DNA of 64,000 bases from Malania oleifera (GCF_029873635.1 NC_080420.1:31797032-31861031), one strand, 5' to 3'; numbered from the stretch's first letter, positions 1-11,454 are shown. Numbers and translations are program-made. Notes: a model not told the origin generated them from the letters alone.

Positions 1-2418
1 GTGTTGATTTTAATTGTTATATTTTTTTTGGGTTCAAAGGAACATTGTGTCTTTAAAATGTTAGCCGTTAGCCTCTATTTTTTCTGCTTTTTGTGAAGGG
101 TATGAATGAAAATTAATATTTAAAATCAATAGTTTGATTAGATTCTTTTCCTTTTTTATGCTTCCCAATTTCTGGAGTATAATAGTCTTCATAGGTTTGT
201 TTGACTCCTATCTCAGGGAAAAAATCACATGCAGCCAAGTGCATCAAATTTTGTGTTTTTGTTGGAAAAGAACAAAGCATAATGATTTTATTATAAAGTA
301 ACAATAGCAACAAACTTATTGAATTGAGGCTACTTCTTTAAACTTGCTTCCATGTGATGATTGCTATTTTTCGCTTCTTAACGCTGAAAGTCTCCTCAGG
401 TTTTAATTTGCAGATAGGGCGCACACAGCCCCAGGGTACAAGAACAATTTGTTAGACTCATTCTTACAAAGCTGCTGTATATTTATAATGAAATGTATTC
501 TAAAGTCTTTTACAATCAGAAAAATAGTGGCAAAAAACTATATGCCCATGGATTCTCCTTTTGTAAGGGAGGGAATATTGTAAAGTCACATTGATTTACT
601 AGTTACAAGACTGCATCTACACAATGTTCACATGTTTGCATATTGAAAAGTAAAATGTTGAATTGACAAAGGAAGTTTGATTTGATCATTCTCTTTGCCT
701 GCTTGCTATTCATAATTTGTGTTTACTTGGATGATGAAGACATTTAGATTACCCTGTGCATAGCGTGGTCATTCTCCTAGTTTGTATGAAAACCCAATCT
801 CCCCCTCCCCCCCCCTAAAACAAAAACTTGATTCAATAATTGGTTTTTGGGAGTCTTAATATTCTTTTGACACCTCTTAATATGTAATAAAATGCATGTC
901 CATATGTTTGTCGCATGGAGGGTTTTATAGAAAGCAAATTTAATAATCTTCAAGATATCCGAATTTTGTAATGCTTTCTATTTTGGTTGATTTTGTAGAT
1001 GGGACTATCGAACGTGGATGATTGGATGGGTTCTACAACTTCTTCTCGTTTATTGATAAAAGTAGCGGAGAATGCTTCATTTTTCAAAGTGCACATGCTA
1101 TGTAATTGTATTAGCCCCAACTGCAAGGGAGTGGGGATGAAGAATATGGAGGTATAAGGCTTTATTGAACTTTATAAGGGGCTTCATGCATTGGGTTGTG
1201 TAGATGCATCCATTAGCTAGTTTATAATAGCCGCCATATTTTGTAAGCATCTGATGTAGTATGCCAAATTACAAGTTGCTGAGATAGAGCTAAGGATATA
1301 TCATGATTTGGAATTCCCCTTCGCATTATTTGGTGGACCCATTTCTAATGGAAATATAGCTGTTTCTATAGAATTTAAGATAAATTTATACTTTGGAGAG
1401 ATTAGGGATTTTTCAATTGCCATAGGTGTTGATCAAAGGTTTGCAAGTCCTTATATTTTTTCTAGTGGTGGACAAATTTACTAAAGAGGGTCGAAGATGA
1501 GGTTTTATGGTGTTGATCACAGATGTTGTAATTTTGATTGATTAAACTTTATAGTAAAAATATTATTTGCTTTTCTGTTTGTGTACAAAAATTGATTCTT
1601 ATAATATTATTTTTATTTCAATTTTCCTATTTTTATATAATTAATAAATGTCTATTTTCTATTTTTTTCTAAACTTGATCACATTTTTGACAATTAAAAA
1701 TATACTTTAAATTACTCAGGTGAGTATTTTATTATTTAATTAAATTCATAATAAATAAGAATCTTATTGAATGTAATTCAACTTAATCAAGAAGTAAGAC
1801 GTTTTCAATAATCAAGTGATTGATTTAAATGGGTACTATTCTCATTATCAATTATAAATTTAATTTATAATAAATAATGTAAAAATTATTATTTTGAAAG
1901 AATTATGTAGCTAATTACTGAATTATTATTAAATTGATTATTATTATCATATTTTACTCAATTAATCATTTGCTATAAATAATTTAATCAATTGTCTTAA
2001 ATTATTTTGAATAACAATACAATTTTGCTAAAAAGAGGTTAAAAGTTGAGAGTTGAATCCTTGCTTATGGTGTGAAATTTGGGTTCATAAAATAATAGAA
2101 GGAAAGGAAGATTTCTATTTTTTGTTAGCTTTACAAATTTCTTTAGACTAGGTTAATTAAATTTTGATAAAAAATTTTAAAGTCAAACAATTTAGTTAAA
2201 TTCTAATTGTTTAATAAAATTATTATTAATTTAAAAAATAAAAATAAAAATTAATCAAATCATGAACATGCGCGTCTTTTTAGCATCAGTTTCAGTGAAT
2301 GCTCATATACTTTATTGTCATAGTTTTAAAACTTTAAATGTTAATTAATTTGAATTTAACCAAGTATAGTAATTACATATTTTTTGTACATAATAAATTT
2401 AACAATTTTGTCAGAAAT
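1..2418. other. AT-rich intergenic DNA, no confident gene
   Basis: No ORF with recognisable protein features was found. A CAG acceptor-like site at 411-413 is followed by a 55-codon open stretch (416-583), and a second open stretch runs to about 1485, but neither could be matched to a family. From about 1500 to 2400 the DNA is very AT-rich with many short A/T runs. This could be the tail of a gene lying left of the window plus intergenic DNA, but nothing proves it. Confidence 0.5.
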
Positions 2419-2568
2419 CTTGCATGTCCACAAATCTCTCTTAATTACTAAAAATAATTGAATGCACAGTAAATTTCGCTCGACTAAGCTGACTTCTTGC
2501 CTAAGTAGCGAGATTTACTGTGTATTCAAATTTTTTTGGTAATTAAGAGAGATTTGGGGACAGGCAAG
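2419..2568. repeat. Long inverted repeat (foldback) with 62-bp arms
   Basis: The left arm (2419-2480) and right arm (2507-2568) are reverse complements at about 55 of 62 positions, with a 26-nt spacer. Several mismatches are T/C or G/A and would form G-U pairs in RNA, so a transcript would fold into a long hairpin. The inner ends carry the words TTTCGCT and AGCGAGATTT, also found in the adjacent interspersed repeat. It may be a foldback transposon end, a MITE or a small-RNA precursor; the sequence alone does not decide. Confidence 0.75.
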
Positions 2569-2870
2569 AAGTAAATCTCGCTGCTCCAAGCAGCAAAATT
2601 TTTCACACATTAGGAGCAGTTCAAATGATGATTTTAAATGACATCCATTTGATTGAGTGACACGTGACAAATTTCGCTGTTTGGCAAATCTCGTTGGACC
2701 AAGTAGCGAGATTATATCATAATCATTTTGGGAAATATTTTCTCGAATAGGGTATTATTTAATATATTATTTTAAAATAAAGGCAAATCGGGGAAAAACT
2801 CAGATTCTCTAACTTTTGCTCATTTGTTGATGTGGCACAAAGAGGGTTGAAAATTGAATTCAAATCTAGC
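2569..2870. repeat. Interspersed repeat with AATCTCGC/GCGAGATT words
   Basis: Short inverted words (AAATCTCGC, AGCGAGATT) recur here. They are followed by an AT-rich segment around TAGGGTATTATTTAATATAT (from 2750) that is also found, in the same orientation, near 15350-15410. The two loci are copies of one dispersed family. Such words are, from memory, seen near plant Mutator-like elements, but no transposase or terminal inverted repeat was found here, so the class is left open. Confidence 0.5.
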
Positions 2871-4154
2871 TACTCCTGTGTACAAGTTGTCCTACTCTTG
2901 CGAGAGGAAGAATGAAAGGCCCTTCTCCCTCTTTATAAAAGCCAAACCCCACACCCCCATTTTTTCATGGGTTCTTGCCAAATTTTCCTTACATGTGTAG
3001 GCCAACATGTGTTTGTTTGCTATTTAGGCGGTTTGTGGTCTACATTATAGCCTAGGCCCCAACCAACAACTAATTGGCCCTTGGGTTGATTTGGACACTG
3101 GCTCAAATTAAAACAAAACAAATTGGATTGGGTGTGTGGTGTGATTATATAATATCTTTAAAATTAAAAGGAAGGTTGTATATTATTGTTATGAGGCCAA
3201 CTATGTTAAATGGATCAAATTGTCTAGCAAAAAAATTGTTTAGTTATCATTATTGCTGTTGTACTTTGTCGGGCGAATTTTGTGAATCACTATACTATTT
3301 TGCTTTTTCAAAGCCAAGATAAATCCTCCGTGCTCAACAAGATCATCTCCAAGCAACGAACTAGGAGTACCATATAAGGTCAAAGCAATGGCTATGAATG
3401 CTGATTGAATTTTTGGAGTTTTTGCTGAAATTCCCAAAATTTTGAAATGATTGTCACAATATCTAAGTTCACAACAAACAAACTTGATAATGTATGACAC
3501 CAACTAACATAATTGGTTAAGTCAACATCACACACACACAATCATTAGTTAAGTCCTACTAGTGTATAACGATTCAAATAAATATTCACAAGACAACAAT
3601 CATTATAGAAGAAACACATTCCAACCTTTCTGTTGTTCGAAGACAAGAAAATACACTCTTAACATGTGCAGGAAATACAAAACTTTTCCATCCCCATGTG
3701 CTCCCAATAATCCACATGTTAAATTGACATACAATTGACAACCTCAATTGCCTAGTGTTTGTAGTTGTCAACCACAATTAGCTTGTGTTGGACGTAACCA
3801 ACAATTGCCAATAAGGTTAAAACATAACTTGTTTATAAGTAGACAACTAAAACATACCAAATGTCCACCCACTAGTTTAACTACTAATCAAGCATATTTG
3901 CCAACTATGTAATGATAAACTATTAAAATAATTACCATGTCTGGTCAACATGTCAATTGAAAGTAATGTCACTGAAGTACTTGATGTAACCAAGTTAACC
4001 ATCCAACCTTGTTAACTGAAACCAACCATCATAAGCAACCTTGTTAAGGACCATGACACCAACCATGTCCATCTCTAACCATGTCAAGTAAGGCAACTTT
4101 GCTTTTATGTCCCTCCCTTCCCCCCCCCCCCCCCCCCCCAAAAAAAAAAAAGCA
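2871..4154. other. Gene-free stretch ending in a C/A homopolymer
   Basis: No gene is supported. A TATA-like CTTTATAAAAGCC lies at about 2932, but no LTR ends or coding sequence could be tied to it. Short minus-strand ORFs here resemble no family. A run of C followed by A ends at about 4151 and marks where recognisable reverse transcriptase sequence of the neighbouring gypsy remnant stops. Confidence 0.4.
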
Positions 4155-4189
4155 ATATAATTTAGCCAACCAACAAGTATCAAGATAAT

Positions 4190-4800
4190 TCATGACATGT
4201 CATCTTAAGCTATTCCCATGGCACAAGGTTTGCTATGTCATGTGCCTTGGCAATGTCAACCTACTCATCCCCCTCTATAATCCTCACTTACTAGTAACCT
4301 GACCATAAGTTCAACTTTGTGAAGAATGATGCTTTAGCCAACTGATAACAACAACTCAACATTAGTGACTAGATGTTTGTTCTTTATCATGACCTTTTTC
4401 AAAGCTTAATAACCTACACACATCCACAATAAACCATCCTACTTTTTTTGGAACAACATCGGAGCACCATAAGGAGCTTTAGAAGGTTGAATGAGTCTTG
4501 CACTCAGAAACTATCCAACTACTTTATGAACTTTGCCAACTCCAAAGGTCCCATTTTGTAAGGTGTTTGTGTGCAGAAGGTCTAGCACAAAGCAACAATT
4601 CTATTTGATAACCAGTTGCACATCTGGGGGAGAGAGTTTTTGGGAGTTATCTAGGCATGACATCAGAGATTTCTCCCAGAAGCTCTGCAATCAAAGCAAG
4701 AACTTCCACCATCTTGTTTGATTTGATCTTCACTAATGCAACCATGAATGTAGGGCCCCAATTAATTCATCATTCAATCACATGCATGAGATGACACCCA
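4190..4800 (-). pseudogene. Reverse transcriptase N-terminal remnant
   Basis: Minus-strand reading across several frames gives the order expected at the start of gypsy RT: a LPKTLSP-like segment (about 4640), the QPSKAPYGAPMLFQKK segment (about 4440-4490), a CVGYALKK-like segment, and a degraded [18 protein letters not shown] stretch near 4200. There are many stops, and the catalytic YIDD region, RNase H and integrase are missing from the visible sequence. It is dead, and assigned only by its conserved words. Confidence 0.6.
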
Positions 4801-4877
4801 TCTTCCTATTGCCACACTTCTTGTTTAAATTCTTATACATTACAAGAACAAAGCAAGATGCCTTCTCATTAAAAAAA

Positions 4878-5380
4878 TTAGGATTCTAGCAATGTGAGCA
4901 TCAACATCACTTTAGCATTCGCAAAGAATTCCATGCCGAGTATGACATCAAAGTCATCTAAAGGTTTCGTCATTAGAATGCATATGCCTTCCCACAATAA
5001 TACTATTTGGACAATAATGGCCATTCCTCCTTGATCCAACTTGAATTCTAAGTGGGTTTTGAGGTTAAAGTTTGTCACCTCATTTTTTGAAACAAAGTTT
5101 TCTGTGACTTCGAAATCTACAATAGCATCAACTTCAACATCATTGATTTTCACATGAACATACATTAGGCCTTTTTGAAAGGAAGGTTTTGTAGCAGTGA
5201 TAACATTCAACAACTTCAATGGGTTGACATATGAAGGCCTATCTTCTTTTGAATCACCATCTTTCAAATCTGAGATTACCAATGCATTCAACATCTCTCT
5301 CTTCGGACAATTACAGACACAATGAGAACAATTGCAAACAAAACAACTAACCTTTGGGAACTTTAGGAAGCATTCTTCCT
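4878..5380 (-). pseudogene. Zinc knuckle and protease remnant
   Basis: A CX2CX3HX4C zinc knuckle (translated CFVCNCSHCVCNC) lies at about 5300-5345, followed directly by PKREMLNALV and a retropepsin-like domain ending FDVILGMEFF at about 4930-4960. The catalytic DSGA motif of the family is here DFEV, so the aspartate remains but its serine, glycine and alanine are gone; the protease should be inactive. The region is otherwise in one open frame of 138 codons. Confidence 0.75.
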
Positions 5381-5603
5381 TTTGTTTTGGTTGTGGCCTC
5401 CACCTTTAGATTTCTCTATTTATCCCTCTTCTTCCCATTCTCTTCCTTGGCCTTAGTCTTATCATTGTTTTTCTTTGTTTTGACCTTGGGACCCTTGGTA
5501 TTAGCATAGATTTTGAAAAACCAAGCCATCTCCTATTCCAATGGTTGCAGGATTATCTTTCATCCCTTGCCTACATAGTTCCATTTGTGCCCATAGTTGT
5601 AAA

Positions 5604-6214
5604 CTAGAAAGGAAGTTGAACAACTTGTCTTCCTCTGACATGTTCTTTATGTCCAACATCAAGGATCTGTAATTCCTTTACATAATCCCGCACGGTTTTA
5701 GTCTGCTTCAATCGTTTAACGATATCCCTTGCAACACAAGTTGTGTTGTAAATAAGGAATTGATCTTTCAACTCCTTCTTCAAGGTCTTCCATGTATCAA
5801 TTTGAGGTTTACCTACATTTGCATCATCCTTTGTTGCATACACCACTGTAACTCAACATCACCTAACACATACATTGATGCTATAATAGCCTTCTCATTC
5901 TTAATTTGGAATGTGAGCAACCTTGAAGTACTACTTTATGTCCCGAAGAAAATTCTTTGGGTTCTTCGCATTGCGTCTTCCTTCAATGCATTTTAATTTA
6001 GGGACCCAAATTTTGTGAGAGGTCTCACCCCCACTAGAACTTGAAGAGATAACTCTCATCATATAAGTAATCTCACCATCTATCGATCTAAGTCTACCAT
6101 TTAGGGTTTGTCTGAGGGGAATTATACCACTCAAGAATGTTAGCATCTTGGCTTCCATAGCAACCACAAAATCAATGTGTTGTTGCTGCAATTCAACCAA
6201 ATACTTAGTTAAAC
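5604..6214 (-). pseudogene. Gag remnant of the decayed gypsy element
   Basis: The minus-strand translation contains the gag signatures VPKLKCIEGRRNAKNPKNFL and then, after a broken stretch (about 5850-5930), PQIDTWKTLKKELKDQF and VRDYVKEL. These match the capsid-type retrotransposon gag domain of plant Ty3/gypsy elements. The segment before them is glutamine-rich and helical in character. At least one frame change and several stops separate the two parts, so no full Gag can be made. The open frame continues past 6214 into sequence belonging to the neighbouring LTR, which is accidental. Confidence 0.75.
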
Positions 6215-6400
6215 ACTTAGCTGAGAAGTAATGAAAATATCTATTTATATCCCTTTGACCCGGCCACTCCTCATCGAAGAGACTCTGCACTTTGTCGCCA
6301 AGAACTATAAAGACTTCGTCGATGAAGCTTGCTTAATTACCAATTTACACCTCTCTTAATTAATTAATTAATTCCTTATATCACGATTCGGGTTCTTACA
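6215..6400 (-). repeat. Truncated 3' LTR of gypsy element 1
   Basis: On the minus strand this starts TGTAAGAACCCGAATC right after the polypurine tract. It matches the start of the element's 5' LTR (about 12955-13156), with one short internal deletion. Only about 186 of 1702 bp remain, after which the sequence changes to the decayed gypsy gag. It keeps part of the GTCGA-type palindrome cluster of the U3 region. Confidence 0.85.
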
Positions 6401-6413
6401 ACCTCCCCTCCTT
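6401..6413 (-). promoter_or_regulatory. Polypurine tract of gypsy element 1
   Basis: The minus-strand purine run AAGGAGGGGAGGT directly abuts the TGTAAGAA start of the 3' LTR, which is the expected place for the plus-strand priming site of an LTR retrotransposon. From 6414 to 6684 the sequence is the untranslated stretch between pol and the polypurine tract. Confidence 0.85.
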
Positions 6414-6684
6414 ACAAAAATTTCGTCCTTGAAATTTTCTATCTCTTATTCACAAACTCATTCATGAAATCAATTATACACTCGACTTTAGGAAGAAAAT
6501 CGGCGACTACTATAACGCAGCCCCGTCACAACATATACATACCCTTACTTATGGCAGAGGAATACCATGGTTACAAACATAAATCGTCTTAGGAGTTCAC
6601 AAATACACACACTCCTCAAAACCAACCACCTATTCCAATACAAAGTAGGGTAATGTACATAACTTAGAACAACTATGGATAACT

Positions 6685-7080
6685 CTAGTGTATTTCTGCT
6701 TCCAATTCCCAAGAAGCTTCCTCAACCTTGTGATTCCACCACAATACCTTCACCAAAGATATGTCTTTGGTACGTAACTTCTGAACTTTATGGTCCAAAA
6801 TCTGAACAGGTATCTCCTCATATGCTAAAGTATCCCCAATCTTCACATTCTCGTAGCTAATAACATGTGAAGGATCCAGCACGTACCTCCTCAACATGGA
6901 TACGTGAAACACGTCATGGACCCTCGAGAGTGCTGGGGGTAGTACAATCATGTATGCTACCGGACCCACTCGCTCAAGAACCTCGAATGGTCTAATGTAC
7001 CTCAGGCTCAACTTGCCCTTCTTCCCAAATCTCATCACCCCTTTCATCGGAGCAATCCTTAGAAATACCTTACCCCCCAC
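6685..7080 (-). pseudogene. Integrase C-terminus and chromodomain-like tail
   Basis: This open minus-strand segment of 131 codons begins in the integrase C-terminal region (GPFEVLERVGPVAY, then FHVSMLRRYVLDPSHVI) and ends in a chromodomain-like tail (VQILDHKVQKLR, VKVLWWNHKVEEASWE). In chromoviruses this tail directs integration to particular chromatin. The stop after EAEIH at 6685 is probably the natural pol end, or near it; the second element's tail is about 10 residues longer (QLFQEI). Confidence 0.85.
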
Positions 7081-8098
7081 CTTGAACTCTAACTCACGGC
7101 AACAAACATTTGCGTAGCTCTTCTACTGACTCTAAGCTGATTTAATCCTTTCTCGAATCAAACCTACCTTCTCAGATGCCTACTGCACAAGTTCAGGTCC
7201 TAACACTTGACGTTCACTAACCTCACTCCAATACAGAGGAGATCGATACCTCCAACCATACAAAGCCTCGAACGGTGCCATCCCAATACTAGCCTGGAAA
7301 CTATTGTTATAAGCAAACTCTACTAGTGGCATAAATTGTATCCAGCTACAACCAAAATCTAACACACAAGCCTGTAACATATCCTCCAAGACCTATATCA
7401 TCCTCTCCGACTGTCCATCAATCTAGGGGTGGAACGCTGTACTGAAAGTAAGTTTCGTCTTCAATGCTTCCTGCAAGCTCATCCAGAATCGAGATGTAAA
7501 CCTCGGGTCTCGATCTGATACAATGGACACCGGTACCCCGTGCATTCTAACTATTTCATGCACATATATGTCTGCTAGCCTACTCAAAGGGTAGCTAACC
7601 TTCATCGGTAAGAAGTGAGCAAATTTAGTCAACTTGTCCACCATCACCCAAATAGCATTCTGCCCGTGAAGTGCTGGCGGCAATCCGGTTACAAAGTCCA
7701 TAGAAATATGCTCTCATTTCCACACCGGAATAGCTAAGGGTTGTAACGGTCCTGCTAGCTTTTGATGTTCAGCTTTCACCTGCTGATACGTTAGACACTG
7801 CTCCATGAACTGAGCAATTTGCCTCTTCATGCCGCTCCACCAAAAGGTCTCGCGCAAGTCCCGATACATCTTTGTACTATTTGGATGTACCATATACAAA
7901 GAGCGATGTGCTTCCTCCAGAATCGTCCTTCTGATCCCGTTGTCATTTGGAACACATAGCCTAGTCTTGAATCTCAACACACTTCCCTCAAAGATGTTAA
8001 AGTCCGCAGCCAACCCCTGCTGCACTTTCTCCATAATCTCAGCTAACTCGGCATCACTAGCCTGTGCAACTTTAATACGCTCAAACAAAATTGGCTAG
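7081..8098 (-). pseudogene. Integrase of gypsy element 1, broken
   Basis: The N-terminal zinc-binding region (HRSLYMVHPNSTKMYRDLRE, then CLTYQQVKAEHQ) lies at about 7760-7930; the second cysteine of the usual CLTC pair is tyrosine. The catalytic core follows with the first aspartate in [15 protein letters not shown], the second in SDRDPRFTS and the glutamate in DGQSER. Two in-frame TAG stops flank this last motif near 7395-7425, and the frame is broken again near 7090-7180 and 7702. The enzyme would join cDNA to host DNA but cannot be made whole here. Confidence 0.85.
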
Positions 8099-8795
8099 AT
8101 CACCAAGCCAGAAATAAAAGCCTGATGGTCATCGGCTACCAACTCTATACATGAGCTCTCCAGATATCGTCTAATGTGATGCTGAACTACGACTGCAGAA
8201 GTGCAGATACTGTAGCATGTTTCGACTTCCGACTCAACACATCGGCTACCACATTAGCTTTTCCCAAGTGATAACTGATGGTGCAATTATAGTCCTTAAT
8301 AAACTCAAGTCATCGTCTTTTCCTTATGTTTAGCTCCTTCTACGTGAAAAAGTGCCTAAGGCTTTGGTGATTAGTGAAAATCTCGCATTGCACACTATAC
8401 AAATAGTGTCGCCAGATTTTCAGCGCATATATAACAGCAGCCAACTCCAGATCATGTGTAGGATAATTCTTCTCGTAATCCTTCAGTTGCCGAGAAGCAT
8501 AAGCTATTACCTTACCCTGCTACATAAGCACGCAACCCAAACCTTTTAGAGACGTGTCGCTATAAACCACAAAACCGCCATCCCTAGAAGGAATAGTTAA
8601 CACTGGAGCAGTAACCGGCCGATGCTTCAACTCCTGAAAACACTACTTGCAATCACTGATCCATTCAAACTTTACCCCCTTCTTGGTCAATCAAGTCAGA
8701 GGCCCAGACAACTTAGAAAACTCTTCCACGAACCGACGATAATAACCCGCCAGTCTTAGAAAACTCCGAACCTCCTACATACTCTTCGGCCTCAC
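8099..8795 (-). pseudogene. RNase H and connection region, broken
   Basis: No long open frame is left, but the minus-strand reading shows the RNase H series [45 protein letters not shown] and then HLGKANVVADVLS. The family's DAS is DTS here, and FTDHKSL is changed to an FTNHQSL-like sequence, so one catalytic aspartate has become asparagine. There are stops after GCVLM and in the KELN-RRxLE stretch. The thumb/connection segment lies at about 8620-8795. Confidence 0.75.
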
Positions 8796-9698
8796 CTAAT
8801 CGATCACAGCTTCGATCTTGCTAGGATCAACTGATATAACCTCACCAGTAACTACATAGCCTAAGAATGTCACCTGATTCAACCAGAATTCACACTTCTT
8901 TAGTTTAGCATACAACTTCTTCTCTCGCAGATTCTGTAATACTGACCTCAGATGGTTCTCATGCTCTTCCGTACTCCTTGAGTATACCAGAATATTATCA
9001 ATAAACACCACCACAAACTGATCCAAGTACTTATGGAAAACCCTATTTATAAGATCCATGAACATTGTCGGAGCATTCGTCAACCCAAATGGCATGACTA
9101 GAAACTTGTAGTGGCCGTATCTGGTACGCAAAGCAGTCTTCGCTACATCCTCAGATCTAATCCTCACCTGATGATATCCTGACCATAGGTCAATCTTCAA
9201 AAAGACCTGCGTACCCTACAGCTGGTCAAAGAGATCATCAATACGATGCAACGGGTAGCGATTCTTCACAATTATCTTGTTAATCTCACGGTAATCAATG
9301 CACATATGCATCGACCTGTCCTTCTTCTTCACAAACAGTACTAGAGCTCCCTAGAGCGAAATACTAGGTCGAATAAAATCCCTATTTAGTAATTCCTATA
9401 ACTACTCCTTCAACTCCCGAAGTTCTGCTGGAGCCATCCGGTACGGAGCTTTAGAGATCGATGCCTTACCAGGTAGCAACTCTATCGTGAACTCCACCTC
9501 ACGATCCAGAGGTAAGCCGGGTAAATCATCTGGAAACACATCTGGGAACTCGCTGACTACCGGAATATCCTTGAGCCTCAACTCATCCCGCGGTGGTTCC
9601 CTCACACAAGCCAAGTACCCCTGACATCCGTCCAAGAGTAATCTCCTCGCCTGCAGTGTTGATAGAATTTGTGGCATTGAACGCACACATGATCCCAC
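8796..9698 (-). pseudogene. Reverse transcriptase with FIDN active site
   Basis: Two open segments cover the RT. The upstream one (9402-9698) has FPDVFPDDLPGLP and the SKAPYRMAPAELRELKE entry. A broken stretch (9201-9401) holds the KKDRSM and [12 protein letters not shown] region with stops. The downstream one (8796-9200) has [25 protein letters not shown] and the active site. The YIDD/FIDD box reads FIDN: the second aspartate codon is AAT at 8994-8996. That residue binds catalytic metal in RTs, so this copy should be unable to polymerise even if its frame were intact. Confidence 0.9.
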
Positions 9699-9710
9699 AA
9701 ACTCGTACTC

Positions 9711-10304
9711 CTACTCCCTAGGAGGTCTGAACACTACCACCTTCCTACAACAGTCGATCATAGCATAACTGGAAAATAACCAATCAATTCCCAATATAAC
9801 ATCAAACCCTGATATGTCGTATACTACAATGTTTGCTGGTAGCAACTTCCCCTGGATTACCACTGGGCAGTCCTCCAACATCCTTCTACAGAATGATATA
9901 CCGTCAGATGGTGTGGCTACAGACAATTCCTCTTCCATGACTTGGGTCTCCACCCTACCCAGTTTCACAAAATTAACAGATATAAAGGAGTGGGTTGCAC
10001 CCGAATCAAATAAAACCACAGCTTTATTTAAAAGCAACATCATAGTATATGTCACCACATTCCCCGCATGCTCAGCATCCGCTGGAGTACGCAAGTACAC
10101 CCTCGCTGGAGCTGTGTTTGTCTGGTGGGTTCCCCGGGAGACCTGATTACTCCCTCGATTCTGACTCAAAGAAGGCGTACCCCTCTTTGGTGCATGACAA
10201 TCCCGAGCTATGTGACCTGACTGACCACAGTTGTAGCAGTTACCCCCAAACAGCTGACACTCACTGCTATGCCATCTGCAGCACCTGGTACAACGATCAC
10301 CCAC
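9711..10304 (-). pseudogene. Gag zinc knuckle and aspartic protease
   Basis: The longest intact segment of element 1, 197 codons. It starts in the nucleocapsid with a CCHC knuckle (CYNCGQSGHIARDC, residues about 23-36), passes through a basic, serine- and threonine-rich linker and enters the retropepsin domain with an intact DSGATHSFIS catalytic motif (about residue 98) and the later DVILGIDWL flap-side motif. Protease and nucleocapsid are in one frame, as in related single-ORF gag-pol elements. Neighbouring segments upstream and downstream are in other frames or separated by stops. Confidence 0.9.
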
Positions 10305-11127
10305 TTGGCTTATCTGAGAACCCTGATACTCGGTATTCTGTCAGTAACCGAAGCCCCTGTTCCTCTTCTTCCACGATCCCTAACGAGATCCAGACTGAAA
10401 ACCAAAAGGTATTGGCCTCTTCTTCAGCTTCTGATCCACCTCGTCCTCTCGGATACCAGTCTCAATCACAGTGGCTTTATCCACCCAAATCGAAAACTCG
10501 TGGATTTGAAGTATACCCACTAATCTGCGGATGTCCTTCCTCAAGCCCTTCTCGAACGTCCAAGTCTTCTCATACTCATTCGAGATCAAACACGGCGCAA
10601 ATCGAGATAGCTCTATATACCGAGCAGCATACCCCTACACCGTCATACTCCCCATAGTCAGCGTAGAAAACTCATCCGCCTTAGCATCACGTACAGAAGT
10701 CGGAAGTATCTGTCAAAGAAAACTTACTTGAAACGGCTCCAAGACATCTCCATAGGACAGCCCTCTGCTTCTCTAGCAGACTCACAACAGTCCACCATCG
10801 CCCGGCCTCCCCAGATAATTGGAAGGTAGTATAAAGAACTCGAACTCTTTGCCTGTCTGTGTAGTGTAGGACCTCTAAGATCCTCTCAATCTTCTTGACC
10901 CAGTCCTCTGTTATCGTCGGGTCATGTCCCCCTGGGAACATTGGAGGATGCATGCATGTGAACTACTCAATGGTGCATCCCACAGACGTAGGAGAACATT
11001 CACGTCTCCTGACACTCCGCCCGATCTCCTGTAGGATCTGTCTCGTTAGTCCTCGAGGCACAGTAGGAGACTTATCACTCGTCGTCTCCTTGGAGCCACT
11101 TCCCAGGTCATTATCCTTGGCCTCCAT
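10305..11127 (-). pseudogene. Gag (capsid part) of gypsy element 1
   Basis: The likely start is the ATG at 11125-11127 (MEAKDNDLGSGSKETT), 313 nt downstream of the primer site. The capsid signature follows: [34 protein letters not shown] and [12 protein letters not shown], typical of the retrotransposon gag domain. A single in-frame TAG at about 10960-10962 interrupts the frame before the FTCMHPP segment. A frameshift near 10770 and further breaks precede the KGLRKDIRR segment (10380-10589). Capsid cannot be made whole. Confidence 0.85.
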
Positions 11128-11439
11128 TCTGAAAACACAATAGAGTTCTATCAAGACTCCTACAATATGTACAGTTTACACAATTATCTAACCCTAACCA
11201 TGTTAACCATCACCTGTCAGGTCCAGATCTATCTTATCACACTAACACGAAAGTCATTAATGATTTGTCGTGATTTTACTGAAATCGTCATTCCAAGAAA
11301 AACACATAACACCGCCGACGAATCCTGGTTTAGCAACAAAACATCCCTTAACCAACTCTACCCACATCCAACCTCCTATGCTCTGGTACGTACACACAGT
11401 TATGCCTAACCAAGTCTGCAAGACCTAACAACCTAGTCA

Positions 11440-11451
11440 GCTCTGATACCA
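11440..11451 (-). other. Primer binding site, tRNA-Met type
   Basis: On the minus strand the LTR end is followed after three bases by TGGTATCAGAGC, complementary to the 3' end of plant initiator tRNA-Met. The site fixes the direction of the element and identifies 11455-13156 as its 5' LTR. Confidence 0.95.
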
Positions 11452-11454
11452 AGC

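Larger units (their letters stand above)
4155..6214 (-). pseudogene. Decayed Ty3/gypsy gag-protease-RT remnant
   Basis: Read on the minus strand this is an old Ty3/gypsy polyprotein in the normal order gag, zinc knuckle, protease, reverse transcriptase, with many stops and frameshifts. No LTR, primer site or integrase of this copy was found. At about 6215 it meets the truncated 3' LTR of the next element, so one may have inserted into or recombined with the other. The protein words differ from the two chromovirus-type elements elsewhere in the window, so it is a separate lineage. Confidence 0.8.

Noticed and set aside
981-1160. Possible En/Spm-type transposase fragment (a DDWM word and cysteines)
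   Set aside because: The match rests on a few residues, the cysteine spacing is wrong and the frame closes quickly.
10049-10657. 202-codon plus-strand ORF
   Set aside because: Antisense shadow of gag and the zinc knuckle of gypsy element 1.
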